In this document: in pieces, positions 11,097-23,894 of the stretch
Layout of the letters: the number at the start of each line of letters is the position of its first letter
How positions within the stretch are numbered: the first letter of the stretch is position 1
From: Brassica napus
Lineage: Eukaryota; Streptophyta; Magnoliopsida; Brassicales; Brassicaceae
NCBI RefSeq assembly: GCF_020379485.1
Contig: NC_063450.1
Location: 51,793,374 to 51,857,373, forward strand
Direction: 5' to 3'
Length of the DNA: 64,000 nt
Notes under the pieces: model-generated
Databases searched by the model: none
Told to the model about the DNA's origin: nothing
What the model saw: only the letters and a program-made list of their open reading frames with translations
Made by a program: the position numbers and the translations under genes

Positions 11097-12479
11097 TTTT
11101 TTTTTTTTTTTTTTTTGAAACACAACTTAATTTCATTATTCTTCAAACTGCTTGATTACAACGATTAGAAGAAATTAACCATCCTCTTTGATTGAAAACA
11201 TAAACTACAACAATGTAAACTAAACAAGATAATTCTTCAAACGAAGATGACAGCGGATTCGAAACGAAGCTTGAATGCGTCGGGGTAGCCTTCACGATAA
11301 AGTCGGACAGCATAGAAATAGTCACATATAGTGACTTTGAAGACCAGCTCTCATAGACGAGGAAGCTGAAACCAGAACTCAACAACGAGTTCGGGAATTC
11401 CTCTCCTTTCATAGAAAGGAGGTATGGTGATGACAGAGACCAAACCGGTGAACCCACCGGTAAACTATTCTTCGTAAAAGAAAAATATGGCATTAAGCTC
11501 AAGATAAAGGCCCCGGTGAACCCACCGGAAATCCTTTGCATCTTTGCCACACTTAACAAATCATCAAACAACGGTTTAAGATTTGGGGAGCCAGCAAGAT
11601 GAATAACAGATTCACAGATCTTAAAGGGCCAGGCCCAGAAGATTAACATTCTCGGCTTTGAACTGAACGCCTGCTTGATCGGGAGACTTGAAAGCTTAGG
11701 GTTCTTGCCGGAGTTGAAGGGGCAGTCGCCGGTTATGAAGCACGGTGTGTCAGATGATGGTAAGTTATTCTCCCCGGAGTCGACAAGACTCACAACACCA
11801 TCTATCGAAGATGGAGCAGAACTGTCGTCAGCGCATCGGACCTCGCCGTATCCATAATAGAGTCTTTCAAAACGGGACCTTGTCGGGATGGAGGTGGTGG
11901 TTGTGAATTGAGGTGAGCTTTTCCATATCAACCAAAATGCTTCCAGATCTGAACGGCGGGTCAAGCGTGGAGCCCCACAGACAGCAGACGTTCGGTCACC
12001 GGAAACTAAAGGCGGAAGGAGGACTTGCGGTGGAAGGGAGGAAGAGATCCGTCGAAAATCTTCGGTTGAGAGTCTCTAAGTTTCGTTGATGGAGACAAGG
12101 CTCGCAGATCTGCACGAGACAAGCGAGGAGCTAAGGTAGAGGCTGCAGCGAGGGGAGGAAACGCTTGGACGAGATGTAGACCGGGAACCCCCGGAGAAAC
12201 AAACAATTCCGGTGATATCCAAACCGCCAGAAAAAGCCATACGAGTCATCTCAAAGGAGGGAGGAGCCGAGCACGGAAAAGACAACACAAAAACTCCAAA
12301 AGAACTTGAGTAGACAGAGACCAGAGTGAAGAGAAGCATGGGAGGAAGGAAACAGAGGCGACGCCGGCGAGAAGATGCGCCGCCGGCGCCGTGAAACGGT
12401 GACTAAAGGGATTTCTCGAGAATTGTGCCTGAGAGGTTTATTAGGGCGAACTCGTTCGTTAGGGTCGCCCTTATTAGTC
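11097..12479 (-). mobile_element. 1.38-kb non-autonomous retroposon with poly-A tail and 16-bp target duplication
   Basis: The insert is bracketed by a perfect 16-bp duplication TGAGCCATAGGTGTAT (11081-11096 and 12480-12495). On the minus strand it starts at 12479 and ends in a 20-nt poly-A (plus-strand T-run 11097-11116). These are the marks of LINE-machinery insertion. No reverse transcriptase, endonuclease or zf-RVT is encoded, so it must have been mobilised in trans. The 5' half is unusually GC-rich. Size and structure recall the Sadhu-type retroposons of Brassicaceae, but I cannot confirm family membership. A retro-copied mRNA is the alternative. Confidence 0.85.
11143..12339 (-). pseudogene. 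long ORF of the retroposon, interrupted by one stop
   Basis: Reading from ATG at 12339, the frame is open to TAG at 12076-12078 and then continues in the same frame, without further stops, to 11143, about 398 codons in all. The downstream part (from Met at 11964) alone is 273 codons. The protein is Ser/Leu/Pro-rich with no zinc knuckle, RT or other motif that I recognise. Preservation of one frame over 1.2 kb in a non-autonomous element is unlikely by chance and suggests a coding function in the progenitor. It may be an unrecognised host gene transcript or an element-specific protein; I cannot assign a function. Confidence 0.6.
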
Positions 12480-12740
12480 TGAGCCATAGGTGTATATAAA
12501 GGTAAAATAATATGAAAAAGACACAAAAACAAAATTTTAGAATATTTCTGATACATTCCAGATTTTTCTTATTAAAATTTGTAGTTTGCAAACTTGATTT
12601 TGGGAGGCTTAGCTCATGCTAAACCTAGCAAAATCTCTTGATAATAACCTTAAGAGGTCATGAAGAAAAGTAAAACAAAACAAAAACATAAATAAGGGAA
12701 AAAGATCAGTCATATGCTGGGTTTAGTCTTCTTTATGTGA

Positions 12741-15700
12741 CTAGACAGTGTAGTGTCCTGGAGTTTCAATGTCCAACCCCTTTAGCTTCGCTACTGATTC
12801 CACGTGTCCCTTGAGTGTGTGCAGCTCCCTAAGCCTGTTGTTAACATATTAAACATACACTTAATTAGTGTTTAGTTCCAGACAAAGAATTGATAATGCT
12901 ACAACGTTGAGATAAAGATTTATTTTTACCTAGCTATCTCAGCTCTTTTCTTGGCTTGCTCTGCAATCTCAGACAATTCTCTGTAACCTCCTTTCTCAGG
13001 GATGATGTTAACAGGTTCTTTTGGCTGTAAACCATGAAGTGTCCTCTGAGCAACTGCCCACTGAGCCTCCCTCTCTTCTTTTCCAAAATCTTTCTTGGTC
13101 GTTAAAGCTGTCCTGCTCTCAAACATGTTGAGCCAAGCCTTCCCAGTCAAGGTGTAGCGAATGGCAAACTTGATAATGTCCAGTGGGAAGTATGTTATAA
13201 TACTGTATAGCCATATTACTCCAGCCCATCCCCATCCAATACCTCTAACCTCTGCGAACTCCCAGTTGGCGTAGACCGCAATCAAAGTGGCAACCTACAT
13301 TTGGAAGAAACAGGTTTGTTTATGACCTATCTCCACCTCAAAATGTATAGTATTGATTATGATCTTCTTACCAGTTGTGCAATGAGGAAAGCAATCATCA
13401 GCAACGCTCCAGGACGTTCAACAAACGACCAACTCCTTGATCTTGTGACGAAGATTAGAGCTTGACTAATGATACTAACTTGTAAATACAATGCACTCAT
13501 TAACTCGTGCTCAACACCCTTGATGGACCTCACACCAAACACGTTCTGCGTATCGAAAGTGAAAGTTAGTTTACAACTCTATACACTTAGCAAAGAAGAC
13601 ATATATATATATTATATTATTACCGAGAAAAAGTCTGTCTCGTTTGCCAACCAGAAGAAAACAACAGTCATGACGGCTAGGTAGCTTCCGAGCACAAACC
13701 CAGTAGCAAAAATTTCTCTAAGTTTCCAGCTGTCAGGTGTGGGAGATGGCGTGACTCTGTCCTTTGAAATTGTCATGATGGTACCTATAAAAACACATAA
13801 GATCTATAAATAAGAGATTTGATTTTTGTCTAAATAAATAAATAAATAAGAGATTTGAGGATTTAAACAATAAGGGACAGTGTTGCTCACCATCGTTAAG
13901 AATGGCAATGATCAGAACCATAAATGCTGAGAAGTCAAACTTCCATATCAAAGCAATAAGCATGAAACCAAGCACGATACGAATTGTGATTGAAACTGCA
14001 TATATAGTATAGTTCTTCATTCTCTGGAAGATAGCTCTGCTGGTGAGGACAGCACTGATGATAACGCTGAGTCCAGGCTCAGTGAGAACGATATCTGAAG
14101 CACCCCGAGCAGCGTCCGTAGCATCATCGACAGCAATACCAATATCAGCTTTCTTCAAAGCAGGAGCATCGTTGACACCATCACCAGTCATTCCAACAAT
14201 ATGCTTCCTCTCTTGCAATTTCTTCACGATCTCGTATTTGTGCTCTGCAGTGTCCAAAGCAAAGAAGCTAAGATCTAAGGTATCCAACCACCTTTGCATT
14301 GACATAATAAAAAAAAAGTAGATAATAACCTGGGAAGACTCCAGCAAAACCATCAGCCTGTTCGATCAAGTCCTCAACAGGAATGTTGGCAAGTGCTGGG
14401 TCCTTGTGATTACCGAGAAGAGCCGAGGACGGATACATGTTTGTTCCCATTCCAAGTCTGCGACCAGTTTCTTTGCCAATAGCAAGTTGGTCACCTGGAC
14501 ACATACATTGTACAAGAGAATATTAGTGGGGAAATGAAAATGTGTTTAGTTACCAGGACAACTCATTTTATGTTACGAAGTTTCCAACCCAAAACTAATC
14601 GGTAGTAAATAAATTAACAAATATTATATAGGACTGAAGAGTGGGGCAATATTATTACCAGTGATCATCTTGACATTAACCCCAAGATGCAAAGCCCTTC
14701 GAATGGTCTCGGCACTGTCATGCCTTGGGGGATCAAAAAGTGGCAACAAGCCAACAAACTCCCACCGGCTACCAAGGCTTTCCTTTGTTTTCTCTGGCAC
14801 CGTCTAAAGAAGAAATGGGAACACAAACTAATGAATATTTGCATCCAAACAGTAAACTAAAGAGAATCATCAAAAGCAAACAAGTTTAAGTACCTGGCGA
14901 GAAACAGCCAAGGACCTGAGACCACGCTCGGCATACTTTTCGATAATATCCAGCACCCTCTTGCTAAGGTCATTGCTGGCTTTGCAAAGTTCGAGGATCT
15001 GCTCGGGAGCACCTTTACTGACTCTGTGCCAGTTACCACTAGAGTCTATGTAAGTCAAAGCAGTTCTCTTATCAGTAGGGTTGAATGGAAGGAAATGCAC
15101 TTCTCTAATTCCAGCTCTGGCCTCCTTAGGATCAGAAAGCATCCCAACCATTGCTGCATCGATGGCATCCTGGTTCTCAATTCTTGAAGCCATAGCCGCA
15201 AATAAAAGAACTTGGTCTTTCTCCACACCCTTGCAGAAAACTTCAACCAAATTTTTGTCCACGCTAAGTTTGTTGAGGGTTAGCGTCCCGGTTTTGTCAC
15301 TGCACAGCACATCCATCCCGGCCAATTCTTCGATGGCAGTCATACGCTTGGTGATGGCACCTTGCTGAGACAGCTTGTGAGAACCAATAGCCATTGTCAC
15401 CGACAAAACCGTAGGCATAGCAATGGGGATACCACCGATCAATAGGACCAAGAGATTATCAATCCCATCTCTGTACTTTCGGCGTTGGATAGGGTACATG
15501 ACAATAATCTCAATCACCATACCAATGGCAATGGAACAGATACAGAAGTTTCCAATAGCTGTAAGAACCTTCTGGAAATGTCCAACTTGGTTTGTGCTAT
15601 CCACAAGGTGAGCAGCTTTACCGAAGAAGGTGTGAACACCTGTGGCGATAACAATGGCCTCGATCTCTCCTTGTTTACAGGTTGAGCCAGAGAACACTCC

Positions 15701-16903
15701 TTGGCCAGGGTGCTTGGTCACAGGGAGGGACTCTCCGGTAAGAGCAGACTGGTCCACCTTTAAAGGATCACCTTCGAGAAGACGAGCATCGGCAGGGATG
15801 ATGTCTCCAAGTTTAATGCTAACGATATCTCCTGGGACAAGAATAGCAGCTTCTTGTTCACTCCATTTCCCATCCCTAAGAACCTGAAAACAGAGAAACA
15901 TCACAATTATAAAATTTCAAACCGATAGATAGTTGGAAAAATAATTAACTAGTATATAAATAAATAGAGCCAATACACTTATTATCAATTGATTTTAAGT
16001 TGAAAGTCCATGATAGGTCTGAATTTAACAGTACTAACTTAACAAAGCATTATCCTGTGACAAACCTTGGTTTTAGGAGCAAGACCAGCCATGAGAGCAG
16101 CAGCGGCATTACCGGCGTTGTTCTCTTCGATGAAACTGATGGTAGAGTTGATGACAAGAAGACAGATGATACCGACAAAGTCTTGCCAATCCGGAGGCCT
16201 ACCGTCACCGTTGGCCAAAGCAATAGCCATGATGGCAGCAGCTTCCATGACCCACGAAAGGGGATTCCACATAAACCCCAAAAACTTGAGAATCTTGCTT
16301 TCCTGTAAACATTCATAGTGCAGAGACATTTTAATAAACCAACAAATACTAAAATGAAAATAGCAAAAAAAAAAAAGAAAATAAGAAAACATAAGAAGTT
16401 AAAGACCTTCTTCTCTTCGAGCTTGTTCAAGCCAAAGATCTGAACCCTAGCTTCCCCTTCCTGAGTCGTCAAACCTTCCTTCGTACATTTTAGCTGCTGG
16501 AAAACTTCCTCTACTGGAATTTTCTCCTGGAAAAATCAATGAGATAAACAGTTTTTGAGTTATTCAGAATCTACAAAAAGGACATTCACATACACAAGAA
16601 AATTGTTTCTATTCTCTATATCTTCAGAAAGAGAAATCTTTGTCTTAAAAAACAAGGAGTTTGGTCGGAACTATTTCAGTTCGTGTCAATGACCTAAATG
16701 ATCCCATATAGTCGTTAGGTTCGTTAAAGAAAGGCGGGAAAAAACATACATATATAAAAGAATCCGAACTTCTTGTTTACAGACAGAACCATGGATGGAA
16801 CTGTATTAATATGTGGGCATGAGAAATAATAAAAAAAAGTGGTGAGTAAAATAAATCTTACCAGATCTACAGTCTCGTTCTTGATATCCTGAAGACTCGA
16901 CAT
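12741..16903 (-). CDS. AHA2: plasma-membrane H+-ATPase (AHA2 type), copy 1, 11 coding exons
   Basis: Exons from the ATG: 16862-16903, 16407-16526, 16066-16302, 14894-15883, 14659-14803, 14330-14494, 13891-14244, 13624-13784, 13372-13545, 12930-13294 and 12741-12834, all GT-AG, 2847 nt and 948 residues, the length of Arabidopsis AHA2. It is a P3A-type ATPase pumping H+ out across the plasma membrane. The phosphorylated Asp of CSDKTGT falls at residue 329, the TGES loop is present, and the transmembrane Asp ending exon 7 (ILND) is residue 684, the known proton-acceptor position. The C-terminus ends HYTV, so the penultimate Thr947 that creates the 14-3-3 site is kept. Distinctive residues against copies 2 and 3 include [34 protein letters not shown] and MLSDPKE. 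Intact by inspection. Confidence 0.96.
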
Positions 16904-17061
16904 CTCTCCCTTCCTTCACTTCAAAAGAACGACGGAGAAGTAGCACTTAAACGACAACTATGACCACCGTTTCACTCGATCATAAGGATTCCAGCGAGAG
17001 GGGAGTAAAATGAAGTGTTAGGTGAAGCAGGCTGTGTGTTGCAGAGTCGATACAAATCCTG

Positions 17062-17069
17062 TTTTTATA
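17062..17069 (-). promoter_or_regulatory. TATA box of AHA2 copy 1
   Basis: Minus strand GTATAAAAAC, about 160 bp upstream of the ATG, in the same relative place as the TATATAAATA boxes of copies 2 and 3 and followed by the shared leader (CAACACACAGCC). Confidence 0.7.
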
Positions 17070-17203
17070 CTATTGAAAAAACGACGAATTTGTCCGCCGT
17101 TTACTTATTGTGGGTTTAATAAGTATTCTCCATTTGTCACCCCTTCTTAAATATATTATATATCTTAAAACTTATATAGAGAAAAGATTATCTGCAAAAT
17201 CTC

Positions 17204-17450
17204 TTTTTAAAATTTATAAGTCGAGAGTTATCCCTCCCAATGAATCATTGTGTCAGGAAAAAAAAAACACTGGTGGAGGTGATGCACATACACTGCTGTA
17301 AGATTTCAAATAAAATTGACAAAACGGCAACATTCTTCTTGCTGCTTAACGTGACCTCTCATAAACTCTTTCAAGTCTTGCCACCTATTTGGTTCTATGT
17401 ATTCTTTATTCTATGCATAATTCATTCTGAAAGTGTCAACTAGTAATATA
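17204..17450 (-). promoter_or_regulatory. shared AHA2 upstream module (copy 1)
   Basis: This block (minus strand; core TTCTTGCTGCTTAAC and CACCTATTTGGTTC on the plus strand) is alignable with 30122-30330 and 30405-30688 upstream of copy 2 and with 47027-47250 upstream of copy 3. Neighbouring sequence is not alignable by eye, so the module has been retained preferentially or is simply the oldest part of the duplicated promoter. Confidence 0.65.
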
Positions 17451-18501
17451 TATTTCCTTACAAATTCCTTTTAATGATGATTGAACATCTTCGTCGTCCA
17501 TGAGAATTTTTCTAAAGCTTTAAAAAAATATATATTTTTTTTGGTGTAAAGAAAAAAAAATATATATATATATATATATATTTTTTTAATTCAGCTTAAC
17601 TAAGTGATAAATTCTAATTTTGAAAAATGAATTAATTGAAAGATGACAATTGATTTTTTTCTATTTAATTCCACGTATGACTTTTATATTTTGTCCACAA
17701 TAGCGTTTCGTTGATGATTTTTTTTTGGTGTCGCAAGCAATTCAACAACGTAAAATAGAAAGCTATATAACGGATTAAGAAAAGGTAAAGTTAAGATTAA
17801 GATTTTTTCAAAAGAAAAAAGATTACTTAGGCTCATGGAATAATTAGAGCAAAAAAAAAGAAGAAGATAGTACGTACAGAGAGGCATGCCTTGATACAAG
17901 AATACTAACCATAAGTCAGGAAAAGAGTTATGATAAAGGACAGATTTCATATCTATATATTTTTTATAAGTTTACATATTTAGGGTTTTGAGTACTTTAT
18001 TTTTATGATTTTTTTAATTTCATTATTTTTAAGTATTTAACATTTATAGGTTTTCGACAAAAATATAAAAGCCATACGTGATATTCAATAGAAAAAAATC
18101 AATTTTATTTTCATTAATAAAAATTGCAGAATTTGTTTTGTTGGATTCTAAAGTTTTATTCTTCTGTGAAAGCTCTCTTGGTCAAAAAAGTTCATTGATA
18201 TTTGTACACCAAGTTTCGGTTTCGGGTCAATGAAAAAACAGAATTATGCGAATTTATAGAGAAAATATTTACAAGAAATTTCTAGCATATTCCAACTCAG
18301 GTGATACAGTCAATCACGAATCCTCATAAAACAAGTAAAATTGCCGACGGTAAAATCGCATGTACTAATTCTCATGGTTTGTAATAACATATTTATCCAA
18401 CATTAAGAATAATTTTTATTCTTCAAATCTTCTCTTACAAAATTGATTTGGATCTAAGCTTATCGTGTTGCTAAACCTAGAGACTTCGGTATCAGATTAT
18501 G
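17451..18501. other. AT-rich intergenic, no gene
   Basis: Holds a T-rich tract and a short TA microsatellite (about 17559-17580). No ORF or recognised element boundary. Confidence 0.5.
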
Positions 18502-18506
18502 ATTTC

Positions 18507-18545
18507 TATTAACATCCCACATCGTGTGGGTGTAGTGTCCTTGGG

Positions 18546-18603
<58 letters not shown>

Positions 18604-19245
18604 TGTGGTAACAATGCCGTCTTAACTAATATAATAGTTATAGGCAAAACAAAAAAATATAGACTCTTTTATAATTTTTTTCTATATTTTTTCTTCTCTA
18701 CATTTCTTTAAACTTGAACTCTAAGACTTGAGACAAAAAAAAAATATCTCAAAACTAATGGTGAAAATATAGATTTTTATTGTTTTGTTTTTAATAAGTA
18801 AATTCAATCTACTTAATTATGAACTTTTAAATAATTTTTACAGTTTAAACGAACCTTTAAAACAACACACACAAAATTATAGACTCATGAACCCATGGCA
18901 AATGCCCATGTTACCATGGGTAAGAACCGGCTCTGTGTGGCAATTCTCCATTATTGAGCTAGCTTTTGGGTGTGAGTTAGGGGCATCACTAATATGGTAT
19001 CAAAGCCTAAGGTAAAAACCCAGCATATGATTTCCCACATAAATAGTTTCCTACCTATGTAGTCTGTATAAATGACCCATATTGTTGTGGTATTTCCGAG
19101 ATGTTGGGTTTGAGCTGTTTCCAATTGGACAGTTTCTCACCCACATCTCGAGAGGGGCTATTAACACCCCACCCTTGGGAAATATATATGTGATACCTCC
19201 ACTCTTTAGCTAGTTTTTAGGTGTGAGTTAGACACATCACTAATA
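18507..19245 (+). mobile_element. TRIM-like miniature LTR retrotransposon, 5' LTR expanded by an insertion
   Basis: A 5-bp target duplication ATTTC flanks the element (18502-18506 and 19246-19250). The 5' LTR (18507-18994) begins TATTAACATCCCAC and ends CATCACTAATA. It is followed at once by TGGTATCAAAGCC (18995-19007), one base from the usual copia/TRIM primer-binding site complementary to initiator tRNA-Met. A purine tract GAGAGGGG precedes the 3' LTR (19159-19245), which begins TATTAACACCCCAC and ends CATCACTAATA. Only about 164 bp lie between the LTRs, with no coding capacity. The 5' LTR is 400 bp longer than the 87-bp 3' LTR because of a TA expansion and about 340 bp of inserted sequence (18600-18940). 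Confidence 0.78.
18548..18599. repeat. (AT)26 microsatellite
   Basis: 52 bp of uninterrupted AT dinucleotides inside the 5' LTR of the TRIM. The 3' LTR has only ATATATAT at the same place, so the array expanded after insertion. Likely highly polymorphic. Confidence 0.98.
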
Positions 19246-19293
19246 ATTTCTCATGTTTTTTTTTGAAACTTGATCAACTATAGAAAATCTAAG

Positions 19294-19548
19294 AGTGTGA
19301 CTGGTAACCACCAAAGAACATTAGGAATCAATAAGAAAAAAATGAATATGAATAAAATTTTGGGAATGATGAGGAATGAGAGTTCTTTATCAAAATTAAC
19401 AAGGAACAAATTTACATTATAATTCTCTACAAAAAAAAGAATGAGAATGAATGAAGAGGAAAAAAATATTCTTCAAGAAAGGTAACATTTTTGAAGAATA
19501 TTAAGGAATGTAGTGTTCTTCTTCATTCTCTTGGTTACCATTCAAACC
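19294..19548. mobile_element. short MITE with GGTAACCA ends (hAT-like)
   Basis: The ends AGTGTGACTGGTAACCA (left) and AGGGTTTGAATGGTAACCA (right, other strand, to 19550) are inverted repeats around GGTAACCA; the interior is A/G-rich without ORF. CTAAG occurs on both sides (19289-19293 and 19549-19553) and may be part of a target duplication. hAT affinity is inferred from the terminal style only. Confidence 0.5.
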
Positions 19549-19655
19549 CTAAGTATTTTTATTGTGTGATTTAAGCTTTATATATATAGAGGCAGTATAT
19601 AAGTGATACGTAATAGACACACATAAAAAAATTATTTTCATTAATAAAAGTTTCA

Positions 19656-19796
19656 TGTTATAAAAGTAATGGAAAAGTCTATGTTTATTCATAACATAGA
19701 AGTTCCTTATATAGAAGATTACACTGTCATAGATAAATGGAAAGACTACAAATCATAATCTCTTGGTTATAGCCATCCACAATCTGGTTCATAACA
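19656..19796 (-). repeat. 3' LTR of the 5.9-kb copia element
   Basis: 141 bp, TG...CA ends on the element strand, preceded on that strand by the polypurine tract. About 95% identical to the 5' LTR. Confidence 0.93.
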
Positions 19797-22700
19797 CTTC
19801 CCCTTAGATGCCATAACCATTTAGAGCTTGTAATGTGCTTTAATATTGCCTCATTAAAACCTTACCAGAAAAACCCAATTGGAACAAAACCATGGTGAAG
19901 GAAAAAGACTACAACACACATTACTCCCCCTGATTTGGACATTACTGATTTGGACCTCTCCAATTTTCTGCAATCCGTGGGTGATGAAGATCTTAGGCAG
20001 AATATGCTTCGTCCTCGAACATGATAGTTGGTTATTCTTTACCATCGGCCATGCCACAATCTGATCGAACATATTGAGTCATCGACCTCAAATACACACA
20101 CACGAAATCTTGGATGATGTTGTTGTGATATGTGTGTACCACCATATGTAAAACATAACCTGTATGAAAACAAATCAACAAAACCAAATAATCCCTCTTT
20201 GAGCTGGTTAGTATAAAAAAAATCAAAATCAAAGGCTTCTTCATCGTCCTTCTTATGGACCAATCAGATCAGTGTCTAAAACAAAACTTCTGCATCGTCC
20301 ATCTCAGGACTAAATGGACTTCTTTATCGTACGCCCACCTTTGGACTGAATGGATCAGTGTCCAAAACAAGTGATCTCACGCCCATGTACTAGATAATGG
20401 GTGAGACTGGTCCATATTAAATCTCTTGAGTACCATTTTCTGTATATGCTATTTGATGCACAAGGATTTCATTGTTAATGTACTCAAGCTGTAATCTCAA
20501 ACAAAACTATGTTTTCCAAGATCTTTCATCTCAAACTCTTTCTTGAGATATTCAACTGTTTGAGAAATTGTATCCAGAGGTTCCTAGGATATTCAGATCA
20601 TATACTTTGATGATTATCAATATTGTTCTCGAGAACTTGATGTACTTTCAGCTCAATACCGTCTAGTACTTTCATTATCCAGTGGACCATATAAATATGC
20701 AGTCACTACATCAACTTGCTGCAAGTCTAATTTTCTCTCTTATATAGTCAGACTTATGAGAAATCTAAAAGTAGTTGCATCCACCACATGGGAGTATGTC
20801 TCCTCATAATCTATTACTGGTCTTTGTGAGAATCCTTGTGCAACATCAGCTTTATATCTCACGATTTCTATTCCTTACAAGACCCATTTATATCCACTAG
20901 TTTTAACATCATATGGCGTCTTAATATGGCCACATACGTCTTTCTTCCTTAAACTATTTAACCCCACGTTTCCATTCAATCCAATTTGTTCTACGAGTGC
21001 GCACTTTTATATTGACGTGGGTTCATGATCCTCGCTTATATTCATAAATTCAAGTGCTACCTTGTATGCAAATAAATCATCTTATGTCGACATTCCTTAT
21101 TGGTTCCATTATGTTCTAGACATGATATAATCGATTGAGATTCATTATTATCAGGACCTTTAATACTTTGCAGCTTGGCTGCCCAAGCTACATTGTTTGG
21201 TACCTGTACCTTAGAGCCGGCCGGCCTAATCTCCATGTCTGGGATGGTTTCCTTAGTAACCTCGGATTTGGATTTTGATTATCATTCTCTGCACCTTTCT
21301 TTTGTTTCCGAGGATCCTTATCTTCTGAAACCTATTTTGTCTACCACGTTTCATACGTTGTCTAGACTCTGTAGCAACTTGTCTGTGTCTTTTCTTGGAC
21401 ATCAAATTCGTTGGTGCTTTACAAGCTGGTTTATATATGACTTAGTCATTCTTTTTCGGGTCAGTAAATGTGTCTGTCATTTGATTAGCTAGCTTTGTAA
21501 ATGTATAATCTTTGGACGTCTATTTCACATTCTTTAGTCCGAGGATCTTGCCAAGACATTGATGGTTGATTCCATTCTATTTTTTTTACCATTCTTTTAC
21601 CAGCTTTATTATTTTTTTTCTCCTCCTGGTCTTAAAATAATCTGTGTACCTGGTCTCAAATATAATCACCCATAGTTGGCTCAAAGTACTTTATTATTGT
21701 GGGAGAATCATATCCAACATATATCTCCATCCTTCTTTTGAGGTCCCATCTTAGTTCTATGTGGTGGAGAAATTAGTACATAGACAACACATCTAAATGT
21801 CCTATGATGGGGTATATCTGGCTCTTGACCCGTTAATAATTGTGATAGGGGATATCTATGCTCACTAAATGGTCTGATGCGTATTAACTTAGGTGTATGT
21901 AAATTTCGTGTGGCCCAAACTGTGAATGGGAGTTTTGACCTCATAAGTTATGGTCTATCAATCAGCTATTTGCGTTTTAAAAGATTTCGGCCAAGCCGTT
22001 CTTGATATGGACATGTATCACATAATTGTCCACACTTACCCCCATGGACTTACCATAATCATTTAAACGCTTGGGACATGTATTCACCAGTATTATCTAG
22101 ACTGATAGTCTTTATTATGAAAAAGGGGCTCGTAGCCGTTTTACTGGTGATGGCCTAATGAGTTTCCCTTGTGTACATGCTACACACGTGAGATTCTTTG
22201 GGATAACTCTTTTTATCTTTTAATGTGTGCCTTTTGAATATCAATTTTCGCATCATGTTTGGACCAGGATGGTCAATCTGGTCGTGCCATAAAGTGTATA
22301 TTTTCGAAGGCTTTTAGCCTCTATCATACTGATCTATGCATAGTCTAGGTCAGTAGAGAATGCATGTATAGTCTTTAGGACTTATTATGGCTTTGGGCGA
22401 TTTTATACATATATCTGAAGGAACCCTTTGTTTCCTTCGCCCATTGTTTCAATATGGAAACCATTCATACTTATATCTTTAAAACTCAATAGGCTGCTCT
22501 TGCTCTTAGAGCTGAGTGAATATAAGGCATCACTGATTTCTAGATGCATACCCTTAGGCAATAATATATTAGCCTAGCCATAGTCTTCTTTCAGACTGGC
22601 AATACCTGCTTTAGTACTTATATTGGCGTTTTTCAGTGTACTCATATAGAAAAATCATTCATTCATTTAATCTAATCAGACAATGTAATAGAAATAAATT

Positions 22701-23894
22701 CAAGGAGATAAAAATCAGAGAAAGCATACAAGCAAAGCAATCACACAAGTTTGATGTCGAAATTAGATTATCAACTTGATTCTTTTAGGCAATCATAAGT
22801 TTCATATTCTGTAGGATCATCTCTTTCATGATCAAAAATCATCCTTTGTCATCTTTATATACCAAGTGGGCTTCAAGATTCTTCCCTTTTAGTCTCTCTT
22901 GATAGAGGTGTTTGGGAGTCCTTCATATCTTAGCCCAATGGTTCCCCATTCCACATCTATGGCACACTGATTTCGTCGAACTTTGTGGTTTAAAGGATAT
23001 ACCACGGCCACTGCCTTGACCATGGCTCAAATTAGGTTGACACCCACGGCATATGCCATAGTGATTCCCACTGCCAAATGTGTTATAGTGGCCATGGCCA
23101 CGTCCTTTCCACCCTCCACGGCCATGACCGTGTGGTCTATCATTCTGGAAGTGGTTACCTCTTTTTTTTTTCTTCTGCGGCCTTATTGGTATCAGGTAAT
23201 GGGGTTAATGCAGGAGGTCTCAATTCACTGTTTCTCATCAGTAATCCATTATTTTTGCCCAGCTAGCAATAGACTCATCCACAGACTTATAGTTATAGTC
23301 CTGGATTATGGGATTCCTCCCATCAAATAGGGCATTTGGTAATAACAACGTTCTTTGGTGATCATATCTCGATTTTTAACTCTGTCCAAAGGTCTAGAGG
23401 ATTCTCTCTATAGTCAGATACTGATCTTTGAGACTCTTAATAAGATGATGGCTAATAATTAATATTGTCATGTATCAATCTTTCTCATTGGCATTATTGC
23501 CTTATATGATACATTCACCAAGTCTTTTTGACTTTAGGATAATATTTGTATCCAATGCTCACCGTAAATAATTATCTCCAGAGAGATTTAGGGCAACAAA
23601 ATCCAGGTTGATTTTCGACATCTCAAATCATATATCACTCAACATTTAGGTATAATTTTCATGCGGCCTTACTCTTAAAAACAATCAATTCAGATTCCAA
23701 TTTTGTGAGGACAATGAGACTATCAATCTTAAAGGTATTTAATCAATTAGTCAATTTCTAGCAAGTCTCAGCAATACTATTTCTATGTGCTCATAATATT
23801 ATGGTTTATCAAGACTAGCAAAAACGGATTCAATTAATCATGCAATTAGGGTTTAACAATTAATGGATTTAGCAAGACTAGTAAAAAGATTTAT

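Noticed and set aside
12251..12591. Extra overlapping minus frames of 62-101 codons at the 5' end of the retroposon
   Set aside because: They cross the target-duplication boundary or overlap the longer frame in another phase; no recognisable features.
14043..14321. Opposite-strand ORFs of 60-150 codons over the H+-ATPase exons (all three copies)
   Set aside because: They mirror the conserved ATPase codons and recur identically wherever the exons do; no independent start context or domain.
18548..18599. Functional significance of the (AT)26 tract
   Set aside because: Explained as microsatellite expansion inside an LTR; the sister LTR has the short form.
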